Source of the DNA: Brassica napus
Taxonomy: Eukaryota; Streptophyta; Magnoliopsida; Brassicales; Brassicaceae
Assembly (NCBI RefSeq): GCF_020379485.1
Contig: NC_063446.1
Coordinates: 13,129,597-13,193,596, forward strand
Direction: 5' to 3'
Length of the DNA: 64,000 nt
Shown one piece after another: positions 53,821-64,000 of this stretch. Numbering within the stretch: position 1 is the stretch's first letter; each line of letters begins with the position of its first letter. Below the pieces are notes generated by a model. It was not told where the DNA came from. It made no database searches and saw nothing but the letters and a program-made list of their open reading frames with translations. A program made the translations under genes and the position numbers.

Positions 53821-55045
53821 TTAAGCCGTGGTGCTTGAGTTTGGAGTCTTCATAGGCCTCACCGATCCTTCAACGTTTTCTGCTCTAGCATCAGACAATT
53901 CAACGGCCACGATCGCAACTTCGTTCAGATTGGTTTCATTTGTTGGTTGATTCTCTGTAGATATGAGTTTTGGCAAATCCGTTTTCTTTGAATCGTGATA
54001 CATCATGTATAGTATCATCTGAGCTATACCGAACAAAAATCCAAGAATGTTTGGCATCTGAAGACAAGACAATAGAGTATAATTAGTATATAGTAATGTT
54101 AAAATAATGTAATATAATGAGATATATTTACAGCAATGAACTTGTCCTCGATAAGAAGTCCATAAAAGAACCACATGACGGCGTTAAGAGTGAGAGACAA
54201 GGAGAGAAGAAGCGGCATGTATTCCACACTCTTTGTCCTTATCACCTTCCTCTACAAACATGTAACAATGTAACACGTTACACGTCGGTTTTTCAATTTC
54301 CAAATCACAATATAAATGACAAGATGTTTGAAGATGGTGATGATGGATCACCATAACGCTTAAGGGAGAAGCAAAGACGGCGAGACTGTAAGCAGCACAA
54401 ACCCATCCAACCGTTGAGACTCGGTGTTGTTTTGGAATCAAAAGATCAACGAGAAGAATCAAGAGACCAAGTCCACCTATGTTGCATATCAATATCAACT
54501 TCAACGTGAATATCTGCCATGGTACATCCACATTAGTTAGGTACTTAGGTATACATAATATCGCAAATCAACATTAGTCCACCAACGGGTATATGATTTA
54601 CAAACCCTGGCCTCTCTTGGTGCGTAAATGATATAGAGAAACAAGTAGGAGATTTCAATGAAACATCCAAAGGTGTTGATGCTAATGATGAGATAGGCAT
54701 GTGTCTTCATTATTCCGTAGAAGAGAAGAAGAGTTGCACTTGCAAGTGCACATATGTATGGTATCGACTGAAACCCTTTTGATGATTTCTTCTTGTATAT
54801 CCCATAGAACGTTGGCCTGTATAATCATATATATATTTATATGTACCTTTTAGATAAATTATATAAATTATATATATATGGTTGAGAAAGAAAAAAAAGA
54901 TGAATTATATATACTACAAATTCACAAGTACGTGTCTTACACTGGAGACAAGAAAACCCCGAAAGACACAATGTTGCCTGCAAGCAAAAGCCAAAGTCAT
55001 GAGACATTTGTGTGTATATATGTTCATATAAGCAAAATGGTTATA

Positions 55046-55087
<42 letters not shown>

Positions 55088-55232
55088 ATGCATATGTACT
55101 CTATTGAGAATATATTATATGTCACTTTCATAGTTGATTTTAGTTATGTTATTTTTTTCTAAAAAATAATGGGAGTTAATTACCCAAAAGACCAAAGAGA
55201 AAAGCAAGTTGATGAACTTTGATGAACACCAT
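53821..55232 (-). CDS. SWEET9: Sucrose efflux transporter SWEET9
   Basis: Six minus-strand exons: 55184-55232, 54941-54977, 54606-54816, 54352-54513, 54132-54251 and 53821-54057. They total 816 bp, or 271 residues, all with GT-AG borders. The protein is a seven-helix MtN3/saliva transporter. Visible are [20 protein letters not shown] (first helix), [20 protein letters not shown], the second triple-helix bundle from [19 protein letters not shown] to [20 protein letters not shown], and [20 protein letters not shown]. The cytosolic tail is acidic. Arabidopsis SWEET9 (At2g39060) exports sucrose in nectaries. Intron 1 carries a (TA)n run. Convergent with EULS3, as in Arabidopsis synteny. Confidence 0.95.
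55051..55085. repeat. (TA)n microsatellite in SWEET9 intron 1
   Basis: An uninterrupted TA run of about 35 bp. Confidence 0.9.
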
Positions 55233-55318
55233 TCTTCACTTCTCTCGTCCTGATCTCTTTCACTCTTTTGCTAGTTTAAGGTTTGTTTTGATGTTTGTTC
55301 CTTCATGCAAACCCCCCA

Positions 55319-55325
55319 TTTTATA
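55319..55325 (-). promoter_or_regulatory. TATA box candidate of SWEET9
   Basis: TATAAAA on the minus strand, 87 bp before the SWEET9 ATG. Confidence 0.5.
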
Positions 55326-56722
55326 TTGGTATTGCAGGAGAGTGACATTCTTGTCTTCTTTTTTCATTTACTTGTCTTTCTCTTTTTAAACTAAACACAA
55401 AAGTTTGGCTCAAGTTGTCTTGGTTTTTGTTTTATCATAAGGGAGCACTTAATTAAAATTATTGCATGGCTCTTAATCGTTTGTCATTGGCTGTTTTCCT
55501 AATTGTTAGGCTTCAAGGAATCCAACTAAGAATTTCACGTTAGGCTCATAAAGATATAGAGTCAAATCATCCCCATCAATTAATTAGCAAATATCACACA
55601 CGTTAAGTAGCAATCTCTAGATTGTTCAATTTCGAGTATATAACCAAGTTGATTTATAAGAGTATTATGTTTGGAGATGCTCTACTCATCACTCACCAGC
55701 TAATTATAAGAAAGAAATGACAATTGTGTAGTCTATTACAACCTTCCATATATAACTGGTTTCAAGAACCAAATGTGATAAGATTATTTGGTTGCACATA
55801 TCACCATGAGAGGATTTGTGAACATATTAATCAATATCTCTCTCTATATTCAACAATTTAGAGCTGATCTTTAGATTAAAGCTTATCAGTTTTAGGCGTC
55901 AAATTTTATATAAAAAATTAAGGGCATCAAAAAATTTAATGTAATGACTGTGTTTTAGACGGCAATTACATATGACCGAACTAAAGCACTCGAGAAAGTA
56001 TTTTCATTAATTTTATGAGCAACAAGTCATGTGTGTGAGTTGGAGGCATAGATATGTGTTGTTAGGAATATCTCCTGAAGCCTTTCTTGTTTGGGCTATT
56101 TCTTTGTTTTATTTTTAAATTTGGTACTGAACAAGACATAAGCTTAACGTTTAGACTAAAGCTAAGCATTAGTCTTAAATAGTTATTGAGTAAATTATAT
56201 TAAGTTAATCTTATGAGTTATGAGTTGCAATCGAGAACCCCTTTCCTTTTAATCAGAAGATACTTTATTTTCGGTGATGCATGGAATAATACCAGTGGTA
56301 AACAAACAAGAATACGAGGCCAGATGTGATCAACTTAACAACGATCTCGTTGAATACGCAAACACATAATGTTGATTCGAGAAGTGACTTAAATCTTAGT
56401 GCACCGAATATGAGAACATTTGCCATTTTAAATTATGTTGTGAATTATTCATTCATATAATTAGTATACAAATCCTAAAAGGAACATTTGTATCAATTGA
56501 GTTTATCTATAAATTTTCTTGATTTATTTGAATTTGATTCGCGTTTGTTCACAAGTAGAAGATGCAGTTTGATGATATCTCGGAGTATACATATAAGTTT
56601 GAACCAAACATAGAAAATGCTTCACATTTGTGCATACTTTACTTCTAGAGGTACTCTCTAAAGCACTTTTCTAGCATTCTTGCTCTCTTATCTTCCTTCA
56701 TACTCTCGACCAGATTATAATG
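55326..56722. other. SWEET9 promoter and 3' flank of the next gene
   Basis: AT-rich, no coding exon, repeat array or element end recognised. The open frame at 56680-56871 is the antisense shadow of the last exon of the next gene. Confidence 0.5.
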
Positions 56723-58952
56723 TTACTTGGATACTCCAAGAAATTGAGCAAAGCTTGGATACTTCGGCTCCCATCCTATTTCCTCTCGTGTCCGAGAGTT
56801 GTTCAGCTTCTTCCCTAAAGGACCACTGGTGCCTACACAAAGCAAAAGTTGTCAGACTCTATGAAACTTAACCAACATGTCAGATGTCTGAAGAAACTCA
56901 CTCGTGAAACCTTTGAACTTCTTATCATATTTTCCGCTTTGATCCATCAGGTCCATCACTTCTTGCCTGAGAAGAATGCGCCATGTTATACTTGTATCTG
57001 AAAATATCTCAAACTCAGAAAGGAGGCAGTTGCTACCTTGACAAAGGATGGTTGTCGCAACCCACAAAAATCCGACCACCAGGTTTTTTCTTCATGATTG
57101 CAACTGCCAGCGATGCTGCATCCTGTTCAGTAACACAATACAGAACATGATAAGAGACTATGTGACATGTCAGAAAATAATATATGTGAGCAAAATGACA
57201 AATAAACCTCATAGTGAATGAGATTCAGGATATGATCAGGACGAGCATCGACTGTCTCCTTACTCAACCAGTAAGTATGTGCACCTCTCGTCTCTGTGTA
57301 TAAAAAAGTTCAGGAGAAACATAATGCTCTAGAGACCAGAAAAAGCCTTTCATCATTTGCTGATTCAGCTTTCAATATATAAAATACCAAAAGGATATGT
57401 AAAGCCCTGCTAGTCTAAGGACGGTCCCTCCACTTTCCAACACTACTTGTTCAGCTCTAAGAAGCACATCGGTTCTTGGGCTCTTTCCTAGTGGAACTAC
57501 CGGAGAATCCTGCAGTGAAGGGGAATCCACCTCAGAAATGTTTACTGCAGTGTCGTCTAGAATATCTAATGATCCAGAGACTCTCTGTCCTAAACTACGT
57601 TTACTGAAATAGAATACTAAACCTCATTGCATTCTCCATTATCAAAGCAATCATAAGGTGCAGAACTAGATGTGAATAAGAATGATCCTTCGCCGTTCCA
57701 CTTGGATGCTGCCATCCTGATTATAAACACAAGCAAAGACCCCATATAAGGCATGGCTGAATCAAGGCAAAAAAGGTAACTCTTCTGTCTCATTAGAGGA
57801 GCATTAGACTTCATCTTCTTTCATAGCTAATCAAGTTAACCGCACGAGAGACCCCTATTCTGGCACTCAGTAGCAGGACTTAACTCACGGTATCAGACTT
57901 AAGACGTTAAGAGCAATTCATAGACTCTCCAGCTGTTGAAGCAAGTGTTTTTTTTTTTTGTAAAGTTACCTGAGCTCAGCGGCGTAATCTGGGCTTTGTG
58001 AGGGAGGAGCACAAAAGATCACATAGGAGAACTTGCCATCAAACTCAGTTTGTTTAAGAGATGGTTTGATACCCAACTTCTCCAACTCATCATGATGATT
58101 TGTTGTTACTGTCTGCCCAAAGATCTGACACTCTGGATGTTCCTACTCCACACACATAAAGCTCCAACTCTTGAGTTCCATATTGTGAACACATAACTCT
58201 TATTACTAACATGACTCTTATAAAATCAACCCACAAACATTTAAAAAAAAAAAGGTTTTTATTTGTTCAAACAAGAAACATCATTTGTGCAACTATCAAA
58301 TTCTAGACCATAACAGTGATGTTACTAATGTAGTAAACTAAAGTAACAAAGAAAGTGTACCTCTCTCCATTTTTCTGCAACTAAGCGTCCAAGAACACCT
58401 GGGCCAACAATCAGCAAATCGCTTGCTCCAATTGAAACATGAGACTGGACCTTCAAACCATCACTGGTCTCACCTTCAGAGACAAGGGCACAAAAACATG
58501 TAAAATGGTCAGTAATTGGAGAAACAGAACCACAAAATCTTGATGTACCAGACTCTCAGCTTCTATTCTATGTGTAATAACAAAATACTAATCAGTAATC
58601 TCTATTAATGAAACTCTAATTAGAGATCAACAAGTTGTGCACTAAACATCCACAATTAACTAAGATTTATCTTAGAAGTCAACGACGAGGTTCACTAATC
58701 CTTATACACATGGAAGAAGGAGAGAGAGAGAGTTAAGATACCAATGGTGGAGGAGGAGGAAGAAGAGGCTTGAACAGGAGTCGCCATAATCGAACACGTT
58801 GATAGTGACAATGAGAAACTGGGCTTATCCTCGCGTCTCAAAGCAAGCTTTAGCGAATACAAAGATGGTAAAGTTGATTGCTTTAAGAAATGGGTCGATG
58901 GAATTCTTGAATTGATCGTCGGAAATGAGGTGCAGGAGATGAAACCCATCAA
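56723..58952 (-). CDS. EMB2799: Plastid Rossmann-fold NAD(P)-binding protein (EMB2799-like)
   Basis: Nine minus-strand exons: 58742-58952, 58361-58473, 57970-58142, 57623-57716, 57399-57509, 57208-57297, 57037-57122, 56902-56966 and 56723-56832. They total 1053 bp, 350 residues. The first 55 residues (MMGFISCTSFPTINSRIPST and onward) are Ser/Thr/Leu-rich, poor in acids, and look like a chloroplast transit peptide. The Rossmann dinucleotide loop is LLIVGPGVLGRLVAEKW. Other recognisable parts are VIFCAPPSQSPDYAAELR, GGTVLRLAGLY, RGAHTYWLS and IGWEPKYPSFAQFL, typical of extended SDR/epimerase-like proteins. The Arabidopsis counterpart (At2g39080) is needed for embryo development; the reaction is not known to me. 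The intron between exons 5 and 6 has AT-AC borders. A second in-frame ATG at 58787 (MATPVQASSS) would skip the transit peptide. Confidence 0.88.
57298..57398 (-). other. U12-type AT-AC intron
   Basis: Reading the minus strand, exon 5 ends GGGCTTTAC and the intron begins ATATCCTTTT, an exact match to the U12 5' splice-site consensus. It ends CTCCTGAACTTTTTTATAC, with a U12 branch-like TCCTGAAC about 11 nt before the terminal AC. Joining TAC to ACAGAGACG keeps the frame (AGLY-TETRGAHTYW). The only nearby GT-AG alternative (TTTTG/GTATTT to CACAG/AGACG) makes a TGA at the joint. Confidence 0.85.
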
Positions 58953-59249
58953 GGAAGAAGAGATAAAGCTTCGCTTTTGACGAAGAAGATGGAGTTGGCG
59001 TGGCGATAAAGTGAGAATTTGGTGATGGGTGTTCTTTGAGTGTTGTAACCAATGGCGTGTTTACATGTCACGAAACCAAACACTTCTATGTTCATGTCGT
59101 CGAGACATACTTGTAAATGACGAAACTGTCCTTGGTAATAAAAGGTATAACATGTGTTATTTAACATATAATGTTATGAATTACACATTAATAAGAGCTC
59201 TGCTTCTTACGTGGATCCACCCTGCTCCCAACACCATTAACACAAAACA
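58953..59249. other. Spacer upstream of the EMB2799-like gene
   Basis: A short spacer with the promoter or leader of the plastid protein gene and the 3' end of the next minus-strand gene. No clear TATA box. Confidence 0.4.
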
Positions 59250-59954
59250 CTAAATCCTCTCAGCAGCACGTCCATTAACATCTGCATCCTCATCCATATC
59301 TCCAAGCCATGCCTTAAGACTCGCTTCTTTACCAGCCTTGAACTCCTCGAACTTTGTCTTCTCCACCATATGCTCACCTTTACTTGAGGTTTCTTCTTCT
59401 TCTAACTCATTGCTTTCCACATTGGGGATAGTCTCCACCTTCTGTTCTTTGAAGTCAAGCTGTGGCCATTTGATGTTGCTTGCTTTCTCCTTAGCCGACT
59501 TGAACACCGATGTGAAATAGCTGCCGCTTTCGCTAGTATCCTGGCTGTAATCAGAACCACGCATTGTTGTTGTTAGTGTTGCTACACTGCTGCTGGATCT
59601 GCTGCTCCAAGGGCTCCCGGCGTTGAGGATGAGCCCTCTCCTCGGTTGTTTTGAGGACATTATCGCTAAGGAGCTTTTGATGTCTCCAATCATCCCATCG
59701 GCTATAAGAGAGCCACACTCTTTCATTGATTTCACCATGGCTATTGAATCTTCCGAGTCTTCAGTATGGAGAGCAGTTTCACGAGACTTATCCAAGACTT
59801 GGGCGTTGAGGTTCAGGACGTTGGGTGCTGCGTTGCGGACGTGCTGCTGGATGTAGTAAAGACCCACAGAGGGTTCGTTGGCGATGTACTTAATCATCTC
59901 GGCTAAGCTCTCGTTTATCTCCGCAAAACCATCAACAGTAGAGAACTCATGCAT
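59250..59954 (-). CDS. BORCS8/MEF2BNB-like protein
   Basis: A single coding exon of 234 residues. The ATG at 59954 follows an AG acceptor at 59957-59958 (TTGACAG/A), so earlier in-frame Mets are intron. The core FAEINESLAEMIKYIANEPS followed by VGLYYIQQHVRNAAPNVL matches the short conserved domain of animal BORCS8 (MEF2BNB), a subunit of the BORC complex that positions lysosomes. The C-terminal half is Ser-rich, then acidic, with a WPQLDFKEQ motif and KAWLGDMDEDADVN near the end. Role in plants is not established; vacuole or endosome traffic is inferred from the family. Confidence 0.85.
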   Translation of the reverse strand: MHEFSTVDGFAEINESLAEMIKYIANEPSVGLYYIQQHVRNAAPNVLNLNAQVLDKSRETALHTEDSEDSIAMVKSMKECGSLIADGMIGDIKSSLAIMSSKQPRRGLILNAGSPWSSRSSSSVATLTTTMRGSDYSQDTSESGSYFTSVFKSAKEKASNIKWPQLDFKEQKVETIPNVESNELEEEETSSKGEHMVEKTKFEEFKAGKEASLKAWLGDMDEDADVNGRAAERI

Positions 59955-59956
59955 TC

Positions 59957-60980
59957 TGTCAACAACAAAAATCAAAACTCCAAACACTTTAGGGTCTCTA
60001 AACTCAAATAGTAACAACGAAAAACAATTAGAACAGAGTCAAAGCAAAACAAGAAACCAAGGATAAGGAAAATAGTTTCAGCTACGCATTCTCCTTTGTC
60101 GTGCTTTGATGATGAATCAAAGCAGTAAATGTTAAGAGAGGCAATCAGAATGATATCAGTATTGCTCAAAAGAGAGGTGTTTTAAGACGGTTAAAAGGAA
60201 CGTAAGATTCACAAGGGAAGCTGATGTTGACAAAGAGAGCCTTGAATAGCTATGAATGAACGATGACTAATCATTTTGCGTTGCAATAACAAGTCTTATT
60301 CACTTTGACTACACGAACTATCATCTGATACCATTCTATACAACTTATTTTACCTTCACCAAACGAACTTCAATTACAAAAAAAAGGATCAAAAGAATCA
60401 TCAAATCTCAATTGATCAAACACAATTTAACACACCTATGAACGATAACTACTCAGCCTCTCATTTTGTGTTGTAGACTAATGAACATAAACATGTCTTA
60501 TTGACTTTGACTACACTAACCACCATCTCTGTACAACTTCTGTTCCTTCACCAAACCAACTTTTAATTACAAAAATGGTTCAAACTTGATCCAAAATCAT
60601 CAAACAAAGCTCAATGATCAAATCGTCTAATGCAATTTATCTAACACCTGAAACACAACCGTGTCTTATCCCTTTAACTACACCATTCTTCATCAAAGGA
60701 ACTTCAATTACAAAAAAAGGTTCAAACTTTTCTCCAAAAGAATCATCAAATCTCCAATTAGAGACGACCCCCAATTTCATAAGCTACGTCTCGATACGAA
60801 TTGAATTCAACAAGACTACCCAAAACGTAGAAAGGAAAAGGAGCTTACAGGAAACCCTAGAAGACGACGGAGCAGAGAGAAAAGAGGCGAATCGGTGATT
60901 GATTTTCAGCGGAGATAAGGAATTGGAATCTTCTGATGTGTTCCTTCCTCCTATCATCTGATAAAAGGGAAGAAAAAAAA
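59957..60980 (-). other. 5' untranslated exon and leader intron of the BORCS8-like gene
   Basis: On the minus strand a leader exon (about 60853-60980) with TCTAGGGTTTCCT ends at a GTAAGC donor at about 60852, and the acceptor is just before the ATG. The leader intron is about 900 bp. Inside it, blocks with TTACAAAAA, CATCAAA and TTCACCAAA are repeated at about 60230-60420, 60420-60600 and 60600-60740, a diverged triplicate of about 180 bp. Confidence 0.6.
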
Positions 60981-60989
60981 AAAGCAAAT

Positions 60990-62560
60990 TTGGCCTCTGC
61001 GCTCACGGCTAAGTGCAGACAAAAGTTTTTGGCTTTGAGGAGGAAGAAGAAGACAATGTTAGTATTGTCTTTCCCCCAAATGCTGTTGTAAGGTCATTGT
61101 TCGCACGTGCCTGCCTCTTACCTCGCACGTTTGGCTTGTAATCGTTTTGTCAGATTCAACTAAAAAGAAAAAAGTAAGAATAATTTGTAATTTTTCTTTT
61201 TTATAAACTACGAGCAGGTCCTCAAATTTCTATATGAAATAAAACATATAATCCTTCGCCTTCATAAGAAATCTCTAATGCCCTCGTATAATTAAGATGT
61301 TGTTAGACTCTTGTGGTCTGCATTCATCTTTTGAAAACTGGACCACTATTGTCTCGGCCTCGTTATTTAATGACTGCTCATAACCGATCCAACTTTATTC
61401 ATTTGCATGAGTAAATTACTAAACAAATTAGGCTGAACCAAATTAAGAGAACCCCAAATCTAACTTAATAGTCATAAATTTTATTATAGTATATTATTTT
61501 ATAAACATTTTAAATGTTTGAATCAAACTGAATATGTGGAAGTGACTTTAATCTAGTGGCTTTAGTAATGATTTATTAACGATCATATACCAGAGTTTTA
61601 AATTTTTAAAAAGATCAATTATAAAAAATATTAGTGAAAAAACTTAGATGAGATTTTAGCATACCGTAAAAAATATCGCCATATGTGAATTTTCATAAAA
61701 TATGTGAATATTTTTCATGTTTTTCATAGTTTGTAATAACATAATTACCAACGTTAAAAAAATAAATTGAATTCCAAAATTAAATATGTATTTGAAATGT
61801 AATTATATATCCAAAATATTAGTGCTATATTTATATATGAAATAACTAGAATAATTAATTATAATTTGAAAATATTATGTTTACCCTAAATTAATCAGAT
61901 TACCTGAAATATGTATGTCATTAGTTATGGTAACTAAAAAATATTTTGCAAGACTAATCCAAACTTCATCCAAATTAACAAAAATATTTTTTCTAGTGTG
62001 ATTCGGAGTACTCGGTTTAAAATTATTTATTTGTATAGGATAACAAATATTTTTTCTAGTGTGCTTCTTGAAAAGAAAGTAATGGTGGCAAAAAAAAAAA
62101 AAAAACTAAAAAGGAGGATACCATTAAGTTAAAACACTAACGAATATTTAAATAGTCACGCCGACCAAAGCAATGGCCATGGCGTATAGGACTCAAATGG
62201 GTCAAGATTAAACAATAAAGCCTGAGCTAGTAGGGTCGTTAAAACGAAATTTAACCACTGCATATATTTTTGTTTTTATCTGGAGATGAATAACTTATAT
62301 TCTATTCAAGTGATCTGACCATTAGACTCACCATCTCCTAGGCTTGTATCTCTTGGCTTGGACTATTCAATAGAGGTTATATGCTGGTATAAACAAACTA
62401 ATTATATTTTAAAGAAGTTTGAAACTGATGTTTTCTTCCAACATACAAACATCTTCTAGCATAATCTCTATAATATTGTCAAATTGTAAATATGGACATA
62501 TGGTTTCAATGTTGATCGCTTTCCTATTCTTTATGATGTAATATTTTTCTACATGCATAG
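60990..62560. other. Intergenic, AT-rich
   Basis: No gene. AATATTTTTTCTAGTGTG occurs twice (about 61983 and 62047), followed by ATTCGG and CTTCTT respectively. Nothing else is supported. Confidence 0.5.
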
Positions 62561-63284
62561 ATAAATATAGAGTTATTCTTGGGTTCACCCCCTAGGGTGA
62601 ACCTTTAGGTTCACCAACCAATAGAAAGTTGTCATTTTAAATCTAGTATCTTTTAATTAAGGAAACCAAATAACTTGCAAATTATATTATTTTTTCAAAA
62701 TAAAATTTAAAAATAAATAAAAATAATATATAAAAAACGAATTCAAAAAAAAAAAATGTTGTCAACAAAACACTAAACCCTAAACTCTAATACTAAACCC
62801 TAAACTCAAATCCTAAACCCTAAATCCTTAAGTAAACCCTAAATCCTTGGGTAAAACCCCTAAACCCTTGGAAAAACACTAAACATGTTGTCAACAAAAC
62901 ACTAAACCCTAAACTCTAATCCTAAACCCTAAACCCTTGGGAAAACCTTAAACCCTTGGGTAAACTCTAAACCCTTGGGTAAACCCTAAACCCTAAACCC
63001 TTGGAAAAACACTAAACATTTGGATAAATTCTAAATTATAAATCTTAAACACTAAACTCTAAATCTTAAAAATAAATATTTTTTCTAAACAATATTTTTT
63101 TAGAACTATTGTTATTTTTATTTACTTAATTTTTTATTTTTTATTTTAAAAGCATAATATAATTTGGCAAGTTATTTTGTTTCCTTAATTAAAAGATACT
63201 AGATCTAAAATGACAACTTTCTATTGGTTGGTGAACCTAAAGGTTCACCCTAGGGGGTGAACCCAAGAAAAAGTCATAAATATA
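62561..63284. mobile_element. Mutator-type MITE with telomere-like core
   Basis: The body at 62570-63275 (706 bp) is bounded by a 9-bp direct repeat ATAAATATA (62561-62569 and 63276-63284), the duplication size of Mutator-like elements. Its terminal inverted repeats are about 120 bp and nearly identical, starting GAGTTATTCTTGGG and GACTTTTTCTTGGG. Both contain GGTGAACCTTTAGGTTCACC. The core is an array of CCCTAAA units (plant telomere motif) broken by CTTGGGTAAA spacers. No coding capacity. Confidence 0.9.
62765..63070 (+). repeat. Interstitial telomere-like CCCTAAA array
   Basis: More than 20 CCCTAAA or near-CCCTAAA units, interleaved with CCTTGGGTAAA and CACTAAACATG spacers. It lies inside the MITE, so it is not a chromosome end. 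Confidence 0.9.
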
Positions 63285-63287
63285 TAA

Positions 63288-63683
63288 GACTTATTCTTGG
63301 TTTATCTCCTAGGGTGAACCTAGAGTTTCACCAACCAATAAGATTGTGTTATTTCATATTCGATATCTTTTAAAAAAGGAAACAAAATATTGTCAAATTA
63401 TATTATTTTTTTTTTAAATTAAAAGGTAAAAAAAAAAAATACTAATTACAAAAAATATATTTTTAACGTCGTCGGCAAAACACTAAACCCTAAACCTCAA
63501 ACCCTAAATACTAAACCCTAAACCCTTGGGTAAACCCTAAACCCTTGGATAAATCCTAAACTCTAAATCAATATCACTAAACACTAAAACACAAAAGGGT
63601 TTAGGGTTTAGGATTTAGGGTTTAGAGTTTTAGTGTTTAGTGTTTTTTTATTTAGAGTTTAAGATTTATCCAAGGGTTTAGGG
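63288..63683. mobile_element. Second, diverged copy of the telomere-like MITE, interrupted
   Basis: The left part repeats the MITE terminal repeat in diverged form (TTATTCTTGGTTTATCTCCT, AGGGTGAACCTAGAGTTTCACC, CAACCAATA). It continues into CCCTAAA units (63480-63560) and then inverted TTTAGGG units (63597-63683). A CACTA terminus follows directly at 63684, so the right half is displaced beyond the window or lost. Confidence 0.75.
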
Positions 63684-64000
63684 CACTACAAGAAAACAAC
63701 GGCATACTGAGGGAAAAAATCGTCGGTATGTCGTCGGAATAACGCTATTCCGACGATATACCGACGAAAAAAGTCCTCGGAAATAACTCCTCGGAAATTC
63801 ATCTTTCCTCGGAAATCCCTCGGAAATTTCCGACGGAATTCCGAGGACTTTTTTCGTCGGAAATTCCTCGGAATATTCCGAGGAATATGTCGTCGGAATA
63901 TTCCGAGAGATACACTTCCTCGGAATATTTCCAAAATTCAAAAAAAAAAATTATAAATTTATTTTTTTAAATTGAAATTCAAAAATATAAAATTAAAATT
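63684..64000. mobile_element. CACTA element, left end, continues past the window
   Basis: It starts CACTACAAGAAAACAACGG at 63684, followed by dense GTCGTCGGAA/TTCCGACGA and CCTCGGAA/TTCCGAGG subterminal motifs to about 63930, then AT-rich sequence. It is related to, but not the same as, the element at 447. The open frames here are repeat artefacts. Confidence 0.85.

Noticed and set aside
57290..57399. GT-AG intron between exons 5 and 6 of the EMB2799-like gene
   Set aside because: Using TTTTG/GT and CACAG/A makes TGA at the joint; AT-AC keeps the frame.
59955..60017. Upstream in-frame start of the BORCS8-like gene
   Set aside because: The upstream 21 residues lie in the intron before a clear AG acceptor.
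62765..63683. Chromosome end or true telomere
   Set aside because: The CCCTAAA units are degenerate, interrupted, change orientation and lie inside a MITE with a target duplication.

Overview
The window is nuclear DNA of a flowering plant of the mustard family, most likely Brassica or a close relative. The genes have plant-type introns and match Arabidopsis chromosome 2 genes that I know: PIP2;6, NATA2, PER24, EULS3, SWEET9 and EMB2799 (At2g39010 to At2g39080 as I recall the numbering), in the same order. Gene names and synteny come from memory of the families. Exon borders were read by hand from splice sites and reading frame.

Layout. 1-20.2 kb has no intact host gene and is mostly mobile DNA: a 5.16-kb CACTA element (447-5605) with a 3-bp target duplication and a broken transposase; a hAT-like element packed with AACCG-type repeats (5977-6589); a local tandem duplication (7.17-8.23 kb); a large unclassified repeat built of GAAGTCTTC-type palindromes (about 11.5-15.4 kb); and two adjacent Helitron-like elements with decayed RPA70-like genes (about 15.5-20.2 kb). 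20.4-24.0 kb is the aquaporin PIP2;6, with a (TC)94 tract just before its start codon and a hAT-like insertion in intron 1. A SINE follows it. 25.1-28.4 kb holds two adjacent related elements carrying gene-like fragments. 28.66-29.36 kb is an intronless GNAT acetyltransferase (NATA2 type), and 30.4-32.8 kb a class III peroxidase (minus strand).

34.0-48.8 kb is a large minus-strand gene, the SNF2-type chromatin remodeller SPLAYED (SYD), with about 34 exons and an acidic C-terminal tail made of about eight repeats of roughly 80 residues. Its Arabidopsis counterpart (At2g28290) lies far from its present neighbours, so the copy appears to have moved as DNA. Then come the lectin EULS3 (51.4-52.8 kb, plus), SWEET9 (53.8-55.2 kb, minus), a chloroplast Rossmann-fold protein of the EMB2799 type (56.7-59.0 kb, minus) with an apparent U12-type AT-AC intron, and a BORCS8/MEF2BNB-like gene (59.25-60.98 kb, minus). 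The right edge has a Mutator-type MITE with telomere-like repeats between long inverted repeats (62570-63275), part of a second copy, and a second CACTA element that has entered that copy and runs off the window.

The genes do not form a pathway. They are independent plant genes for water transport, polyamine or ornithine acetylation, cell-wall or redox chemistry, chromatin remodelling, sugar binding, nectar sucrose export, and plastid and lysosome-related functions. I found no undescribed multi-gene system. The most unusual signals are the AT-AC intron, the SYD relocation with its new C-terminal repeat, the (TC)94 leader, and transposons that have taken up dense short motifs (telomere-like, CCGGAT, AACCG).
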